Positions 35,219 to 44,287 of a stretch of 64,000 bases of DNA are shown piece after piece (the first letter of the stretch is position 1; each line of letters opens with the position of its first letter). A program made the position numbers and the translations under genes. Under the pieces are notes generated by a model, which did not search any database, was not told the DNA's origin, and was given only the letters and a program-made list of their open reading frames with translations. Source of the DNA: Roseateles sp. (lineage in GTDB: Bacteria; Pseudomonadota; Gammaproteobacteria; Burkholderiales; Burkholderiaceae_C); NCBI GenBank assembly GCA_016790285.1, contig JAEUPJ010000058.1, positions 105,387 through 169,386 on the forward strand. Reading direction: 5' to 3'.

Positions 35219-36451
35219 TCAGGGGCTGGTTGCTGCCAGTAGCGTGGGGGTGATGGCCAGCGACAGGTGCTCGCTGGCGACGGGGTCGTCCCGGCCCTGT
35301 TCGATCAGGGCCTTCACGCCGTTGCGGGTGATGAGCCGTGGCCGTGAGACGACCGTGAGCGGGTCGCCCTTGCTGACCTCGGTCCGAAGTTCGATCCGGT
35401 CGTCGCCAAGGTCCTGAGCCGAGATCGTGATGGCCAGTTGCTCCGGTGACGGCTTGTCGGGGGCGCCGCTGAGCATGACTGTCGCTCGCCCGCCCAGCGG
35501 GATGCGCACGGTGGGTTTGCTCGTCAGGGTCTGTGACGCGCCGCTGTGACCGCTTCGGTAGCTGATGTCCATCTTCAACTCCACTTTGCGGGCCTCGGTC
35601 GCAGGCGCCTCGGCCTGCGTCGCATAGGCGAGGCCCGCTGCGGCGAGCAAGACGGCGCCCAGGGCTGACGTGCCCGTGCGGGACATCGGGCGAGCGGCTT
35701 TCAACATGGCAATCCTTTCAACAAGCGGATGGGAGGTGCCCCAGCGGCTGGCCAGCGGCGCGCCGAGGTGGTGAAGGTCGTGGGCAGCCAGCAGGGCCTG
35801 GGCGTAGTCCGTGCGTGACGACGGGTGGGCGGCCAGCACGGCGGCGTCGCAGGCGAGTTCCTGGTCGGCCCGAAAGCGTTGCGCGGCCCACCATGCCAGC
35901 GGGTTCCACCAGTGCAGGGCCGTGAGCCCGCAGGCCAGCAGGTTCCAGAGGTTGTCCAGCCGCTCGCGATGCACGTTCTCGTGGGCCAGGATGAGGGCGC
36001 GCTGCGGCGGTGTGAACCGCTGCTCGAAGTCGCTCGGCAGCGCCACGCGCGGGCGCAGCAAGCCCACGAGCGCGGGGCTGCTGCCGGCCGGCAGGCGCGT
36101 GCCAAGGCGGCTCAGCCGCCGTTGCCGGCGCGCCTGCACGAGCAGCACGGCGGCTGCACCGACCAGCCACAGGGCAAGCCAGAGCGCCGCCTTGCTGGCG
36201 GTCGGCATCGGCAGCACTGGGGCCGCCGTTTGCACGGTGGTGCCAGCCGCGGCCAGCACCACACGCAGTGGTTCGGTGGCCGGGCGAGGCAGGGCGGGCG
36301 TTAGCAGCACGGCCGGCAGCAGCAGCCAGCCGGCGTAGAGCGCGCCCGCGCCCAGGCGGCGCAGCAGCGGGCGCAGCGCGGCCAGCAGCAGCACCGCCAG
36401 GCTGAAGAGCGCGGCTTGCCGCCACAGCGCAGTCAGCAGCAGCTCAGTCAT
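35219..36451 (-). CDS. BlaR1-like M56 membrane metallopeptidase/sensor
   Basis: 410 residues. N-terminal transmembrane segments are followed by a cytoplasmic M56 peptidase with HENVH (His157-His161) and the downstream QELACD glutamate, then another membrane segment (~270). The C-terminal ~130 residues are not a penicillin-binding domain. They form a beta-rich periplasmic module with VSRPRLITRNGVKALIEQG, recalling strands in secretin-like domains. The protease would cleave the adjacent BlaI-type repressor on signal; the ligand is unknown. The start overlaps the repressor stop by 8 nt. Confidence 0.88.
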   Translation of the reverse strand: MTELLLTALWRQAALFSLAVLLLAALRPLLRRLGAGALYAGWLLLPAVLLTPALPRPATEPLRVVLAAAGTTVQTAAPVLPMPTASKAALWLALWLVGAAAVLLVQARRQRRLSRLGTRLPAGSSPALVGLLRPRVALPSDFEQRFTPPQRALILAHENVHRERLDNLWNLLACGLTALHWWNPLAWWAAQRFRADQELACDAAVLAAHPSSRTDYAQALLAAHDLHHLGAPLASRWGTSHPLVERIAMLKAARPMSRTGTSALGAVLLAAAGLAYATQAEAPATEARKVELKMDISYRSGHSGASQTLTSKPTVRIPLGGRATVMLSGAPDKPSPEQLAITISAQDLGDDRIELRTEVSKGDPLTVVSRPRLITRNGVKALIEQGRDDPVASEHLSLAITPTLLAATSP

Positions 36452-36839
36452 GGCCCTGCTCCTTGAGCAACGCCTTCAGCGCAGCGACATCGTCGTCATT
36501 GAGCTTGCGCTCCGACGCGAACTGCGCCACCAGCGGCGCCAGGCGCCCGCCGAAGAGTCGGTCGATGAGGGACAGCCCCGTGTCGGCCACCCAGGCGTCT
36601 TCAGGGACGGCCGGTGCGTAGAGGAAGCGCCGGCCGTCGCGCTCGGCCGTCACGGCGCCCTTCTTGAGCAGCCGGTTGAGCAGCGTCTTGACGGTGGCCA
36701 GCGCCCAGCCGTGCTGGGGCGACAGCGCCGCGGCGATCTCGTCGGCGGCCTGGGGTGCGCGTTGCCAGAGCTGGCGCATGACCTGGGCTTCGGCGTCGCT
36801 GATGGGCGGGGAGGGGATCGGGGGCGGGCTCGTGTTCAT
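36444..36839 (-). CDS. BlaI/MecI/CopY-family transcriptional repressor
   Basis: 131 residues. The winged-helix domain occupies the first ~80 residues (SDAEAQVMRQLWQRAPQAAD, then WALATVKTLLNRLLKKGAV and a GRRFLYAP wing), followed by a dimerisation helix region. The family represses its own operon until cleaved by the partner M56 protease, encoded downstream with an 8-nt overlap. Two matching operators lie right before the start codon. No beta-lactamase gene is adjacent. Confidence 0.92.
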   Translation of the reverse strand: MNTSPPPIPSPPISDAEAQVMRQLWQRAPQAADEIAAALSPQHGWALATVKTLLNRLLKKGAVTAERDGRRFLYAPAVPEDAWVADTGLSLIDRLFGGRLAPLVAQFASERKLNDDDVAALKALLKEQGHD

Positions 36840-36840
36840 T

Positions 36841-36882
36841 GATTACGCCTGTAAACGATGGCGAATGATTACGCGTGTAATC
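36841..36882 (-). promoter_or_regulatory. Twin BlaI-type operators upstream of the repressor
   Basis: A dyad GATTAC-GCGT-GTAATC at 36867-36882 is perfect in its 6-bp arms. A second, imperfect copy GATTAC-GCCT-GTAAAC lies at 36841-36856, 26 bp away and touching the start codon. Both are centred in the promoter region and resemble the TTACA/TGTAA-type sites of BlaI and MecI. They should mediate autorepression and could also affect the divergent ppk2 gene. Confidence 0.75.
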
Positions 36883-36969
36883 GATGCCGTCAAGTGCCTT
36901 GTCACGCGCAGGACTTGTGAGGGCCCTACGCTGGCGGCACAGCCGCTGTTGCGGCGCGGAGATTGCTGC

Positions 36970-37875
36970 GTGAGCCCCATCGATGACGAACTGGTGAAGC
37001 GCATTCACCGTGACCTGCAGGACGACTTCGACGAGGAGCTGGAGCTCGAACTCGAAGACCGCCACTACGGCGACCTGCCGTCTGACGCGCCGGCCGAGGC
37101 CCGCAGCGAGCGACAGCGCTATTTCCGCGAACTCATCCGGCTGCAGAGCGAGCTCGTCAAGCTGCAGGACTGGGTCGTGCACACGGGCCACAAGGTCGTC
37201 ATCCTGTTCGAGGGGCGGGACGCGGCCGGCAAGGGCGGGGTCATCAAGCGCATCACGCAGCGGCTGAACCCGCGCGTGTGCCGCGTGGCGGCGCTGCCGG
37301 CGCCCAACGACCGCGAGCGCACGCAGTGGTACTTCCAGCGCTATGCGTCACACCTGCCGGCGGCCGGCGAGATCGTGTTGTTCGACCGCAGTTGGTACAA
37401 CCGCGCGGGCGTCGAGCGCGTGATGGGCTTTTGCACCGACGAGCAGTACGAGGAGTTCTTCCGCTCTGCACCCGAGTTCGAGCGCATGCTGGTGCGCTCG
37501 GGCATCCAGCTCATCAAGTACTGGTTTTCGATCAGCGACGACGAGCAGCGCGTGCGCTTCCTGGGCCGCATCCACGACCCGCTCAAGCAGTGGAAGTTGA
37601 GCCCCATGGACCTGGAGTCGCGCCGCCGCTGGGAGGCCTACACCTCGGCCAAGGAGGTGATGCTGGAGCGCACCCACATCCCCGAGTCGCCGTGGTGGGT
37701 GGTGCCGGCCGACGACAAGAAGCGCGCACGGCTGAACTGCATCCACCACCTGCTGTCGCTCATGCCGTATGCCGAAGTGCCGCATGCCGACATCGAACTG
37801 CCGCCGCGCGAGCGCCGCGAGGACTACATCCGCCACCCGGTGCCCGAGGAACTCATCGTACCGACGGTGTACTGA
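36970..37875 (+). CDS. ppk2: Polyphosphate kinase 2 (PPK2)
   Basis: 301 residues from a GTG at 36970, with GGAG 9 nt upstream. It has the PPK2 core: Walker A FEGRDAAGKGG (Lys88), the LPAPNDRERTQWYFQRY lid region, Walker B FDRSWYNRAGVERVMGF and the QLIKYWFSIS strand. It transfers phosphate between polyphosphate and nucleotides (class I type by length and motifs, NDP/NTP preference). It is divergent from the BlaI gene, whose operators lie ~90 nt away. PPK1 is also encoded in this window, 21 kb downstream. Confidence 0.94.
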   Translation: MSPIDDELVKRIHRDLQDDFDEELELELEDRHYGDLPSDAPAEARSERQRYFRELIRLQSELVKLQDWVVHTGHKVVILFEGRDAAGKGGVIKRITQRLNPRVCRVAALPAPNDRERTQWYFQRYASHLPAAGEIVLFDRSWYNRAGVERVMGFCTDEQYEEFFRSAPEFERMLVRSGIQLIKYWFSISDDEQRVRFLGRIHDPLKQWKLSPMDLESRRRWEAYTSAKEVMLERTHIPESPWWVVPADDKKRARLNCIHHLLSLMPYAEVPHADIELPPRERREDYIRHPVPEELIVPTVY

Positions 37876-37977
37876 CGCTGCCGTTCGCTGGCGTGTTCAT
37901 GCGCTCCTTGAGCGCACCTGCGCGAGCCGACCGGGCCTACCGGAAGGGCTGGCCGGGAAAGCCCTAGCATCGGGGCC

Positions 37978-38334
37978 ATGCCGCGTTCCCTCCTCGTCGT
38001 GATCATCCTGGCCGCCCTGGGTTCCTGGGCCTGGCGCTCGCATGTCGAGCAGGCCGACGGCGAGCGGCTGGCCTCGCTGGCCCGGCCGGGCGACATCCGC
38101 ATGATCTCGTCCGAGACCTGCGGCTGGTGCCTGGCCGCGCGGCGCTGGATGACGCAGGAAGGCATTCCCTTCGAGGAGTGCTTCATCGAGCGCGAGGCCC
38201 GCTGCATGGCCGACTACGAAGCCCTGGGCGCCCACGGCACGCCCACGCTCGTCGTGCGTGGTCAGCGCATCCTGGGGTTCGACCGCGCCGGCATCGCCCA
38301 GGCGTTGTCGGTCAGCCGGCCGGCCGGTCGTTGA
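37978..38334 (+). CDS. Membrane-anchored glutaredoxin-like protein
   Basis: 118 residues. An uncleaved hydrophobic N-terminus (LLVVIILAALGSWAW) is followed by a thioredoxin-fold domain with the redox motif CGWC (SSETCGWCLAARRW) and the cis-proline HGTPTLVV. It is a probable envelope disulfide oxidoreductase of the glutaredoxin type. Two further Cys residues (EECFIE, ARCMAD) may add a second redox pair. Its 3' end overlaps the convergent GSCFA gene by 23 nt. Confidence 0.82.
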   Translation: MPRSLLVVIILAALGSWAWRSHVEQADGERLASLARPGDIRMISSETCGWCLAARRWMTQEGIPFEECFIEREARCMADYEALGAHGTPTLVVRGQRILGFDRAGIAQALSVSRPAGR

Positions 38335-39382
38335 AGAGTTCTTCGCACTCGGTCTGAAGGATCTTGGCCAAGTCCGGCGCGGCCGGTGCTGACACGGGTG
38401 CCGGTGCCGGTGCGGCCACGGCCCCGTTGCCCAGCCCGGGGTACAGCGCCGTGAAGAAGCAGTCCATCACATGCCCGACGCCCCGCTCCGTCACCTCGCG
38501 CAGGTCGCCCTGCAGGTACTGGCCGAACGACGCCACGTGGCTGACGATCTCGAAGGACGGGAAATACAGCACGCCGTCGTCCGCCGCGGCCAGCTCCCCG
38601 CAGGCCGAGCGCAGCGTGCACTTGGAGTAGCTCGACGCCAGCAGCACATGCTCGCCCGAGTAAGTCGCCACCAGCGGCACGGGCGACACCGTGAAGATGA
38701 AGCGCACGCGCGGGTTGACCTCGCGCACCAGCGCGACAAGCCGCTGCAGGTCCAGCAGCACCTCGGCCTGCGTGAGGTTGCGAAAGCGGTGCAGCGCGGC
38801 GTCGTAGGTGCCTTTGGCCGTGCCGGGGCAGACCGGGTAGGTGTGGCCGCGTTCGGCGTGGTACCAGGTCTCGGTCAGGCCGAGGGTGAACACGAACACG
38901 TCGCAGGTCTCGAACATGTGCCGCACGCGGCCGAGGTGGAACCGCCGGTCGGCACGGGCGTGGGCGAGGTTGTCGAAGCCGCCCTTGACCGCGTTGGGCC
39001 GCAGCAGGTCGTAGATGCGGCCCTCGTCCTCGGCGTAGTCGTCGATGGGCTCGCGCACGCCCAGCGCCTGCTCGGCCAGCTCCAGCGCCTGGCGCGAGCT
39101 GTAGAGGTTGCCGAAGCGGGCGGAGAAGGTCTGGTAGTCGCTGCCGTCGCGGCCGGCGGCCTGCTCCAGCGGGTGCGGCTGCTCCACCAGCATCGGTTGC
39201 ATGCCGCGCTGGCGCATGTGCCGGGCGATGTGCTGCGCGAAGCAGCTGCCCGCCGTGGCCACACGGGCGTCGGGCGTGAGGTGGAACTTCGGCGTGCCGA
39301 CGAGGTCGAGGTCGCGCCAGCCGATGTCGCTGACGGCGCGGCGCCAGAAGGCACGGTCAGGCTGCTGCTGGTAGGGGTGCAT
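38312..39382 (-). CDS. GSCFA-domain protein
   Basis: 356 residues. The family name motif GSCFA is at residues 45-49 (VATAGSCFAQHIARHM), followed by the domain features LGLTETWYH and SPVPLVATYSGEHV. GSCFA proteins are SGNH-like and are thought to be esterases or sugar-modifying enzymes. A Pro/Ala-rich linker and a short acidic tail end the protein. It follows the SGNH-like gene by 5 nt on the same strand, suggesting a two-gene operon. Confidence 0.85.
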   Translation of the reverse strand: MHPYQQQPDRAFWRRAVSDIGWRDLDLVGTPKFHLTPDARVATAGSCFAQHIARHMRQRGMQPMLVEQPHPLEQAAGRDGSDYQTFSARFGNLYSSRQALELAEQALGVREPIDDYAEDEGRIYDLLRPNAVKGGFDNLAHARADRRFHLGRVRHMFETCDVFVFTLGLTETWYHAERGHTYPVCPGTAKGTYDAALHRFRNLTQAEVLLDLQRLVALVREVNPRVRFIFTVSPVPLVATYSGEHVLLASSYSKCTLRSACGELAAADDGVLYFPSFEIVSHVASFGQYLQGDLREVTERGVGHVMDCFFTALYPGLGNGAVAAPAPAPVSAPAAPDLAKILQTECEELFNDRPAG

Positions 39383-39387
39383 GGCGG

Positions 39388-40212
39388 TCAGGCGAGTTGG
39401 CGCAGTTGCTGGAGCACGAGGGCGCCGTAGGCCTCGTTGCCGTGGGTGCAGCCCAGCGTGAGCGGGTCGCGCAGGGCACCGTGCTCGTCCAGGCTCTCGG
39501 GCGGCGGGCCCAGGCAGTCGATGCCCAGCGGCGCGAGATGGCGGCGGAGCAGGTCGACGTAGAGGCCGTAGTACTTGAGCCGGATGCTCAGCGGCATGAG
39601 GCCGTGGCGGGCGATGAGGTCGCCGAAGACCTCGGGCGTGTCGCGCATGCGGGCCTCGTTGCCCTGCGGCGGCGGCGGCGCGACGTGCACGATGCGCAGC
39701 CCCGGGTGGCGGGCGCGGATCATCGTCAGCTGCGCCAGCGTCTGCTGGATGGCGCCGAGCAGCTGCGCCTCGACGGTGGCCAGCGACACCGGCTGGTGCC
39801 CGGGCCGCAGCGGCGCGTTGCTGTCGGCCGGCCAGACGAAGTCGAAAGGCTGCGCCGGGTTCAGCAGCGACAGCACCGAATGTTCGTTGCCCCCGAGGAA
39901 GGACACGAGCAGGCCCTGCGGGTCCAGGCTCGTCACGATCTCGATGAAGGCCGGCGCCGCGGCCACGGTCGGGCGGCCATCGACGGTCTGCACGACCGCG
40001 CGGCAGTCGACGCCGGGAATGATGAGATGGGCGCGCAGCGTGACGTCCCGGCCCTGGCCCGGCAATGGCCCGATGGGTTGGAAGCCGGGCTGCTGGGCCC
40101 AGGTCGTCCAGCTCGAGTGGGACACGCCCACGTCGGGCGCGACGGCACGCAGCACGCTGATCGCGTGGCTCATGCCCAGGAGGTCCATGTTCATTGCCGG
40201 TGCTTGCGCCAT
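39388..40212 (-). CDS. SGNH/GDSL-like hypothetical protein
   Basis: 274 residues from the ATG at 40212 (an upstream in-frame start gives 304). The N-terminal DLLGMSHAISVLRA, a central FLGGNEHSVL (GGNE in place of the SGNH block-III Asn region) and a C-terminal GCTHGNEAYG with a conserved His suggest an SGNH-type hydrolase. It precedes the GSCFA gene by 5 nt, so the two probably act on the same glycan or ester substrate. Family assignment is tentative. Confidence 0.6.
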   Translation of the reverse strand: MAQAPAMNMDLLGMSHAISVLRAVAPDVGVSHSSWTTWAQQPGFQPIGPLPGQGRDVTLRAHLIIPGVDCRAVVQTVDGRPTVAAAPAFIEIVTSLDPQGLLVSFLGGNEHSVLSLLNPAQPFDFVWPADSNAPLRPGHQPVSLATVEAQLLGAIQQTLAQLTMIRARHPGLRIVHVAPPPPQGNEARMRDTPEVFGDLIARHGLMPLSIRLKYYGLYVDLLRRHLAPLGIDCLGPPPESLDEHGALRDPLTLGCTHGNEAYGALVLQQLRQLA

Positions 40213-40303
40213 GCGCCCGATTCTCGGCGGCAGGCGGGGCCCAGGCCCGCAGAACTGCAAGGCTGCGGCGGGGCAATTCAGCGCTTGGGGCGCGCGGGAC
40301 AAA

Positions 40304-40354
40304 GGCCGAGCCGAGTCGGCAACGCTGCTCAGCAGCGCTGGCGACTCGGCTCGG
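40304..40354 (-). terminator. Long-stem hairpin 3' of repeat protein, copy A
   Basis: A 14-bp perfect stem (GCCGAGCCGAGTCG with CGACTCGGCTCGGC) encloses a second stem around CGCTGCT-CAGCAGCG. It lies ~50 nt past the stop of the small gene. The T-run after it is weak (CCTTTG), so it could act as a terminator or an mRNA-stabilising structure. Confidence 0.55.
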
Positions 40355-40400
40355 CGGCGGTGGAAAAAGGCGTCATTCGCATAGGGACTCGACGCCGGGA

Positions 40401-40670
40401 TCAGGCACGCTTGGCGGTGGACTTGGCGGCGGCCAGCGTCTGGCGGGCCAGGGTGGCTTCGCTGTAGCCGACGACGACGACGCGGGGCAGTTGGGCGACT
40501 TCGCGCTGGGCATAGCCGGTGACGACGACGCGCGGCAGCTGGGCGACTTCGCGGGTGGCCTTGCCCGTGACGACGACGCGTTCGAGCTTGACGGTGGGCT
40601 GCGGGGCGGCCTGGGCAGCCACGGCGGCAGCGGTCAGGACGACGGCGGTGAAGACAGTGTTGAGGCTCAT
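40401..40670 (-). CDS. Exported 16-residue-repeat protein, copy A
   Basis: 89 residues: a signal peptide (MSLNTVFTAVVLTAAAVAAQA) of about 21 residues, then three tandem 16-residue units at 31-46, 47-62 and 63-78 of the form RVVVTGxxxREVAQLP, and a short basic Lys/Ala tail. The DNA repeats as 48-bp units. The VVVTG strands recall the TonB-box region of receptors, but no barrel or plug follows. No known family or function is recognised. Its near-identical twin lies at 48301-48570, differing in the mature part by one conservative change (Glu to Asp). Confidence 0.8.
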   Translation of the reverse strand: MSLNTVFTAVVLTAAAVAAQAAPQPTVKLERVVVTGKATREVAQLPRVVVTGYAQREVAQLPRVVVVGYSEATLARQTLAAAKSTAKRA

Positions 40671-40869
40671 GATGGACTCCGTTTCGGTGGGTTGCGAACT
40701 GCGTGATTGCTTGTTCGATGAGGTCAGTTTCGGCAATGACCCGGGGCGCTTCCAGGGGCCTGCGATCAATCGCCAGCCGCGCTGGATGAACTGCAGGTGC
40801 GCTGGATGACCTGCGGGCAGCTCACACCCGCGCAGCCATGCTGCACGGCGCTATCCTGGGGTGGTCCGC

Positions 40870-41886
40870 ATGCCCCGCTCACCCATGACCCTCGCTCGCC
40901 CCGGCGCCCTGAACCTCATCACCGACGTCCCCGGCCTCACGGTCGGCCATGTCACGGACGACACCGTGCGCTCCGGCGCCACAGTGGTGCTGGTGGACGG
41001 CTTCTGGGCTGCGGGGGTGGACGTGCGCGGCGGCGGCCCCAGCACGCGCGAGACCGAGGCACTGGCGCCCGAGAACCTGGTCGGTCGCGTGCACGCCATT
41101 GCGCTGGCCGGCGGCTCGGTCTTTGGCCTGGGCGTGGCGGATGGCGTCGTGGCGGCACTGTCGGCCCAGGGGCGCGGGCTGCAGCTCAGGCCCGGTTCAC
41201 CTGCCATTCCTGTCGTGCCGGCCGCCGTGCTGCACGACCTGTCCAACGGGGGAGACAAGGCCTGGGGCCTGGACCCACCCTACCGCCGCTGGGGCCTGGA
41301 GGCGGTAGAGGCTGCGACTCGCGCGTTCGCCCTGGGCGCCGTGGGCGCCGGGCGCGGTGCGATGGCGGGGCTCAGGCCCGGCGGCATCGGTTCGGCGTCG
41401 CTGGACCTGGGCGATGGCCTGGTGGTGGGCGCGCTGGTGGCGGCCAACCCGATCGGCTCGGCCCACATGCCCGACGGCGAGACGTTTTGGGCCTGGCCGT
41501 TCGAGATCGACGGCGAGTTCGGCGGCCACCGCCCGCAGGGCCATGCGCCGGTCGTCGACCCGATGCCCGCGCTGTCGCGCCTGGCGGCGCTCGGCCGGGC
41601 GCAGGCTGGCGCCAACACCACGCTGGCCGTGGTGGCCTGCAATGCCGACCTGACCACGGCGGAATGCAAGCGCCTGGCCATGATGGCGCAGGACGGCATC
41701 GCCCGGGCCGTGCGGCCGGCGCACACGCCGTTCGATGGCGACACGGTGTTCGCGCTGGCCTGCGGCGCGCAGGCGCTGCCGCAGGGGCCGGACCGCGCCG
41801 TGCAGCTCGGGCGCCTGGGCTCGGCCGCGGCAGACTGCCTGGCCCGGGCCATCGCCCGCGCCGTCTACGAGGCCGGCCGGGCCTGA
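40870..41886 (+). CDS. P1 (DmpA/S58) family peptidase
   Basis: 338 residues from the ATG at 40870; a GTG at 40861 and an ATG at 40885 are alternatives. Family features are LITDVPGLTVGHVTDD, GGGPSTRET, ALAGGSVFGLGVADGV and NTTLAVVACNADLT. In this family the precursor self-cleaves before the nucleophile, here probably in the GANTTLAVV stretch, forming two chains. It should act as an aminopeptidase or amidase. No signal peptide. It overlaps the convergent ABC ATPase gene by 22 nt. Confidence 0.9.
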   Translation: MPRSPMTLARPGALNLITDVPGLTVGHVTDDTVRSGATVVLVDGFWAAGVDVRGGGPSTRETEALAPENLVGRVHAIALAGGSVFGLGVADGVVAALSAQGRGLQLRPGSPAIPVVPAAVLHDLSNGGDKAWGLDPPYRRWGLEAVEAATRAFALGAVGAGRGAMAGLRPGGIGSASLDLGDGLVVGALVAANPIGSAHMPDGETFWAWPFEIDGEFGGHRPQGHAPVVDPMPALSRLAALGRAQAGANTTLAVVACNADLTTAECKRLAMMAQDGIARAVRPAHTPFDGDTVFALACGAQALPQGPDRAVQLGRLGSAAADCLARAIARAVYEAGRA

Positions 41887-43484
41887 GCCCGCTCGGCCAG
41901 CACGCGGGCGAGGTCCGGCGTGGCGGCGAGCAGCGCGGCCGTGACGGCCTCGCGCGGCGCGCGGAAGACCGCATCGGTCGGGCCGCTCTCGATCAGCCGG
42001 CCGGCGTCCATCACGTAGAGGCGGTCGGTGGCCGCGCGCACCACGCCCAGGTCGTGCGTGACGAAGAGCAAGGCGGTGCCTTGCGCGCTGCAGAGGTCGT
42101 CCAGCAGGGTCAGGATCTGCCCGCGCACGCTCACGTCCAGCGCCGACACGGCCTCGTCCAGCACCAGCAGGGCGGGCTCGACGATGAGGGCCCGCGCGAT
42201 GGCCAGCCGCTGGCGCTGGCCGCCGGAGAACTGGTGCGGGAAGCGCTCGGCCATGCCCGCGTCCAGCCCCACGCGCGCGAGCCAGGCCTCGGCGCGGCGG
42301 CGCTGCTCGGCGCGCTCGGGCACCGGGTCGAGCAGGGCCAGCGGCTCGGCCACCAGCTCCCAGGCGCGCCAGCGCGGGTCCAGGCTGCCGGCGGGGTCCT
42401 GGAAGACGATCTGCACCTGCCGCCGCAGCGCCCGCTCCCGCCCGGTGAAGGCCTGGCCCGCCAGCCGCACCTCGCCACCCTGCAGCGGCTCCAGGCCGAG
42501 CAGGGCGCGCAGCAGCGTGGACTTGCCGCTGCCCGAGGCCCCCACCAGGCCGACGCGCTCGCCCGGCTGCACGGTGAGCGACACGCCGTCCAGCGCGCGC
42601 TGCACGGTGGCCCGCCTCAGCAGGCCGCCACCGCGCCGGTATTCGCGCACCAGGGCGCGGGCGTCCAGCAGCGGCGGCCCGGGCGGCAGCGCGGGTGCCG
42701 GGCCGCGCGCGGCGAGCGTGCTGGCCGCCACCAGCGCCGCCGTGGCCGGGGCCTGGGGCGACTGCAGCAGCGCCAGCGCGGGGCCCTGCTCCACGAGGCT
42801 GCCACCCTGCAGCACGGCGATGCGGTCGGCCACGCCCGCCACCAGCGGCAGGTCGTGGCTGATCAGCAGCAGGCTGGTGCCCTGTTCCCGCACCAGCTCG
42901 CGCAGCAGCGCCAGGATCTGGGCCTGGGTGCGCACATCCAGCGCCGTGGTGGGCTCGTCGGCGATCAGCAGGCGCGGGCGCAGGGCCATCGCGATGGCGA
43001 TGACGACGCGCTGGCGCTGGCCGCCGGAGAGTTCGTGCGGGTAGCGCCCCGCCATGCCGGGCAGGCCCACGCGGGCGAGGGCGGCTTCGGCGGCCTGCGC
43101 GGCCTCGGCCCGCGCGGCCGGTCGGTGCGGGCCGTCGTGCAGGCGCAGGGCCTCGGCCACCTGCTGGCCCAGGGTCATGAGCGGGTTCAGCGCGTTCATG
43201 GGCTCCTGGAACACGAGGCCGAGTGCCGCGCCGCGCCGGGCGTCCATCTCGCGCTCGGGCAGCGCCAGCAGCGCCTCGCCCGCGAGCCGCACCTGCCCGC
43301 TCACCTCGGCGCCCGCGGGCAGCAGCCCGGCAATGGCCAGCCCCGTGAGCGACTTGCCCGAGCCCGACTCGCCCACCAGCCCCAGCACCTCGCCGGGCGC
43401 CAGCGTCAGGTCCAGGCCGTGCAGCAGCGTGCGGCCGTGCAGCCGCACGGTCAGGTCCTGCAGTTGCAGCAGCCGCATGCTCAT
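41865..43484 (-). CDS. Peptide ABC transporter, fused tandem ATPase (DppD-DppF type)
   Basis: 539 residues with two complete ABC domains in one chain. Domain 1 has Walker A GESGSGKS, signature LSGGQRQR and Walker [13 protein letters not shown]. Domain 2 has [17 protein letters not shown] and [13 protein letters not shown] ~35-residue Pro/Ala linker joins them. The pattern [16 protein letters not shown] marks the oligopeptide/dipeptide (OppDF/DppDF) group. It energises the adjacent permeases. The start overlaps the second permease stop by ATGA. Confidence 0.93.
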   Translation of the reverse strand: MSMRLLQLQDLTVRLHGRTLLHGLDLTLAPGEVLGLVGESGSGKSLTGLAIAGLLPAGAEVSGQVRLAGEALLALPEREMDARRGAALGLVFQEPMNALNPLMTLGQQVAEALRLHDGPHRPAARAEAAQAAEAALARVGLPGMAGRYPHELSGGQRQRVVIAIAMALRPRLLIADEPTTALDVRTQAQILALLRELVREQGTSLLLISHDLPLVAGVADRIAVLQGGSLVEQGPALALLQSPQAPATAALVAASTLAARGPAPALPPGPPLLDARALVREYRRGGGLLRRATVQRALDGVSLTVQPGERVGLVGASGSGKSTLLRALLGLEPLQGGEVRLAGQAFTGRERALRRQVQIVFQDPAGSLDPRWRAWELVAEPLALLDPVPERAEQRRRAEAWLARVGLDAGMAERFPHQFSGGQRQRLAIARALIVEPALLVLDEAVSALDVSVRGQILTLLDDLCSAQGTALLFVTHDLGVVRAATDRLYVMDAGRLIESGPTDAVFRAPREAVTAALLAATPDLARVLAERAQARPAS

Positions 43485-44287
43485 CGCGGGCTCCGGTGCG
43501 GGTCGAGCCGCTCGCGCAGGCCGTCGGCCAGCAGGTGGAAGGCCAGCACGGCCAGCGCCACGGCCAGGCCCGGGAACAGGGCCAGCGTGGGGGAGAGGGC
43601 GGTCAGCGTCTGCGCGTCGGCCAGCATGCGGCCCCAGCTCGGCTGCGGCGGCTGCGTGCCCAGGCCGATGTAGGACAGCCCCGTCTCGGCCAGCAGCGCG
43701 AGCGACAGCTGCAGGCTGCCCTGCACGATGAGGCCGCCGGCCACGTTGGGCAGCACATGCTCGCGCGAGATGCGCCGCGGCCCCTTGCCCGCGGTGCGCG
43801 CGGCCAGCACGAACTCGCGCTGCCACAGCGGCAGGGCCAGGCCCCGTGCCGTGCGGGCGAACACGGGGATGTTGAACACGCCCACCGCCAGGATGGCGCT
43901 CACGGCCCCGGGCCCGAGCGCCGTGGTGAGCAGCACCGCCAGCAGCAGCGGCGGGAAGGCGAAGACGATGTCGTTGCCGCGCATGAGCAACTCGTCCAGC
44001 CAGCCCGCGCGCGCCGCCGCCCACAGGCCCAGCGGCACGCCGACGAGGGCGCCCAGCGACACCGCCAGCGCGGCCACGCCCAGCGACGTGGCTGCGCCGC
44101 GCATCAGCAGCGAGAGCACATCGCGCCCGAGGTGGTCGGTGCCCAGCCAGTGGCCGGTGCCGGGCGGCAGCAGCCGCTGGGCGATGGCCAGTTGATCCAG
44201 CGGGGCGGGTGTCCAGACGAGGGAGAGCAGTGCCGTCACCAGGAGGGCGGCTGCGATCAGGCCGCCGGCGAGCAGGCGGCGGTTCAT
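43481..44287 (-). CDS. Peptide ABC transporter permease (DppC type)
   Basis: 268 residues, about six membrane segments. LLPPGTGHWLGTDHLGRDVLS near the start (core GTDHLGRDV) is characteristic of OppC/DppC. The ATPase-contact EAA loop reads EFVLAARTAGKGPRRISREH. It begins by ATGA overlap with the binding-protein/permease fusion and ends by ATGA overlap with the ATPase gene, so stoichiometry is probably set by translational coupling. Confidence 0.93.
   Translation of the reverse strand: MNRRLLAGGLIAAALLVTALLSLVWTPAPLDQLAIAQRLLPPGTGHWLGTDHLGRDVLSLLMRGAATSLGVAALAVSLGALVGVPLGLWAAARAGWLDELLMRGNDIVFAFPPLLLAVLLTTALGPGAVSAILAVGVFNIPVFARTARGLALPLWQREFVLAARTAGKGPRRISREHVLPNVAGGLIVQGSLQLSLALLAETGLSYIGLGTQPPQPSWGRMLADAQTLTALSPTLALFPGLAVALAVLAFHLLADGLRERLDPHRSPR

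Larger units (their letters stand above)
40304..40770 (-). repeat. 467-bp duplicated unit, copy A
   Basis: Matches 48204-48670 in the same orientation without any gap, exactly 7,900 bp away. The central ~350 bp differ at about eight positions and the 5' (right-hand) 60 bp diverge more. The unit includes the repeat-protein gene, its upstream region and a strong 3' hairpin (14-bp stem GCCGAGCCGAGTCG). No transposase or target duplication is seen at its edges. Confidence 0.9.

Noticed and set aside
40797-43673. 958-residue frame spanning the P1 peptidase and the ABC ATPase
   Set aside because: It runs in a wrong frame through one real gene and antisense to another; no domain is recognisable.
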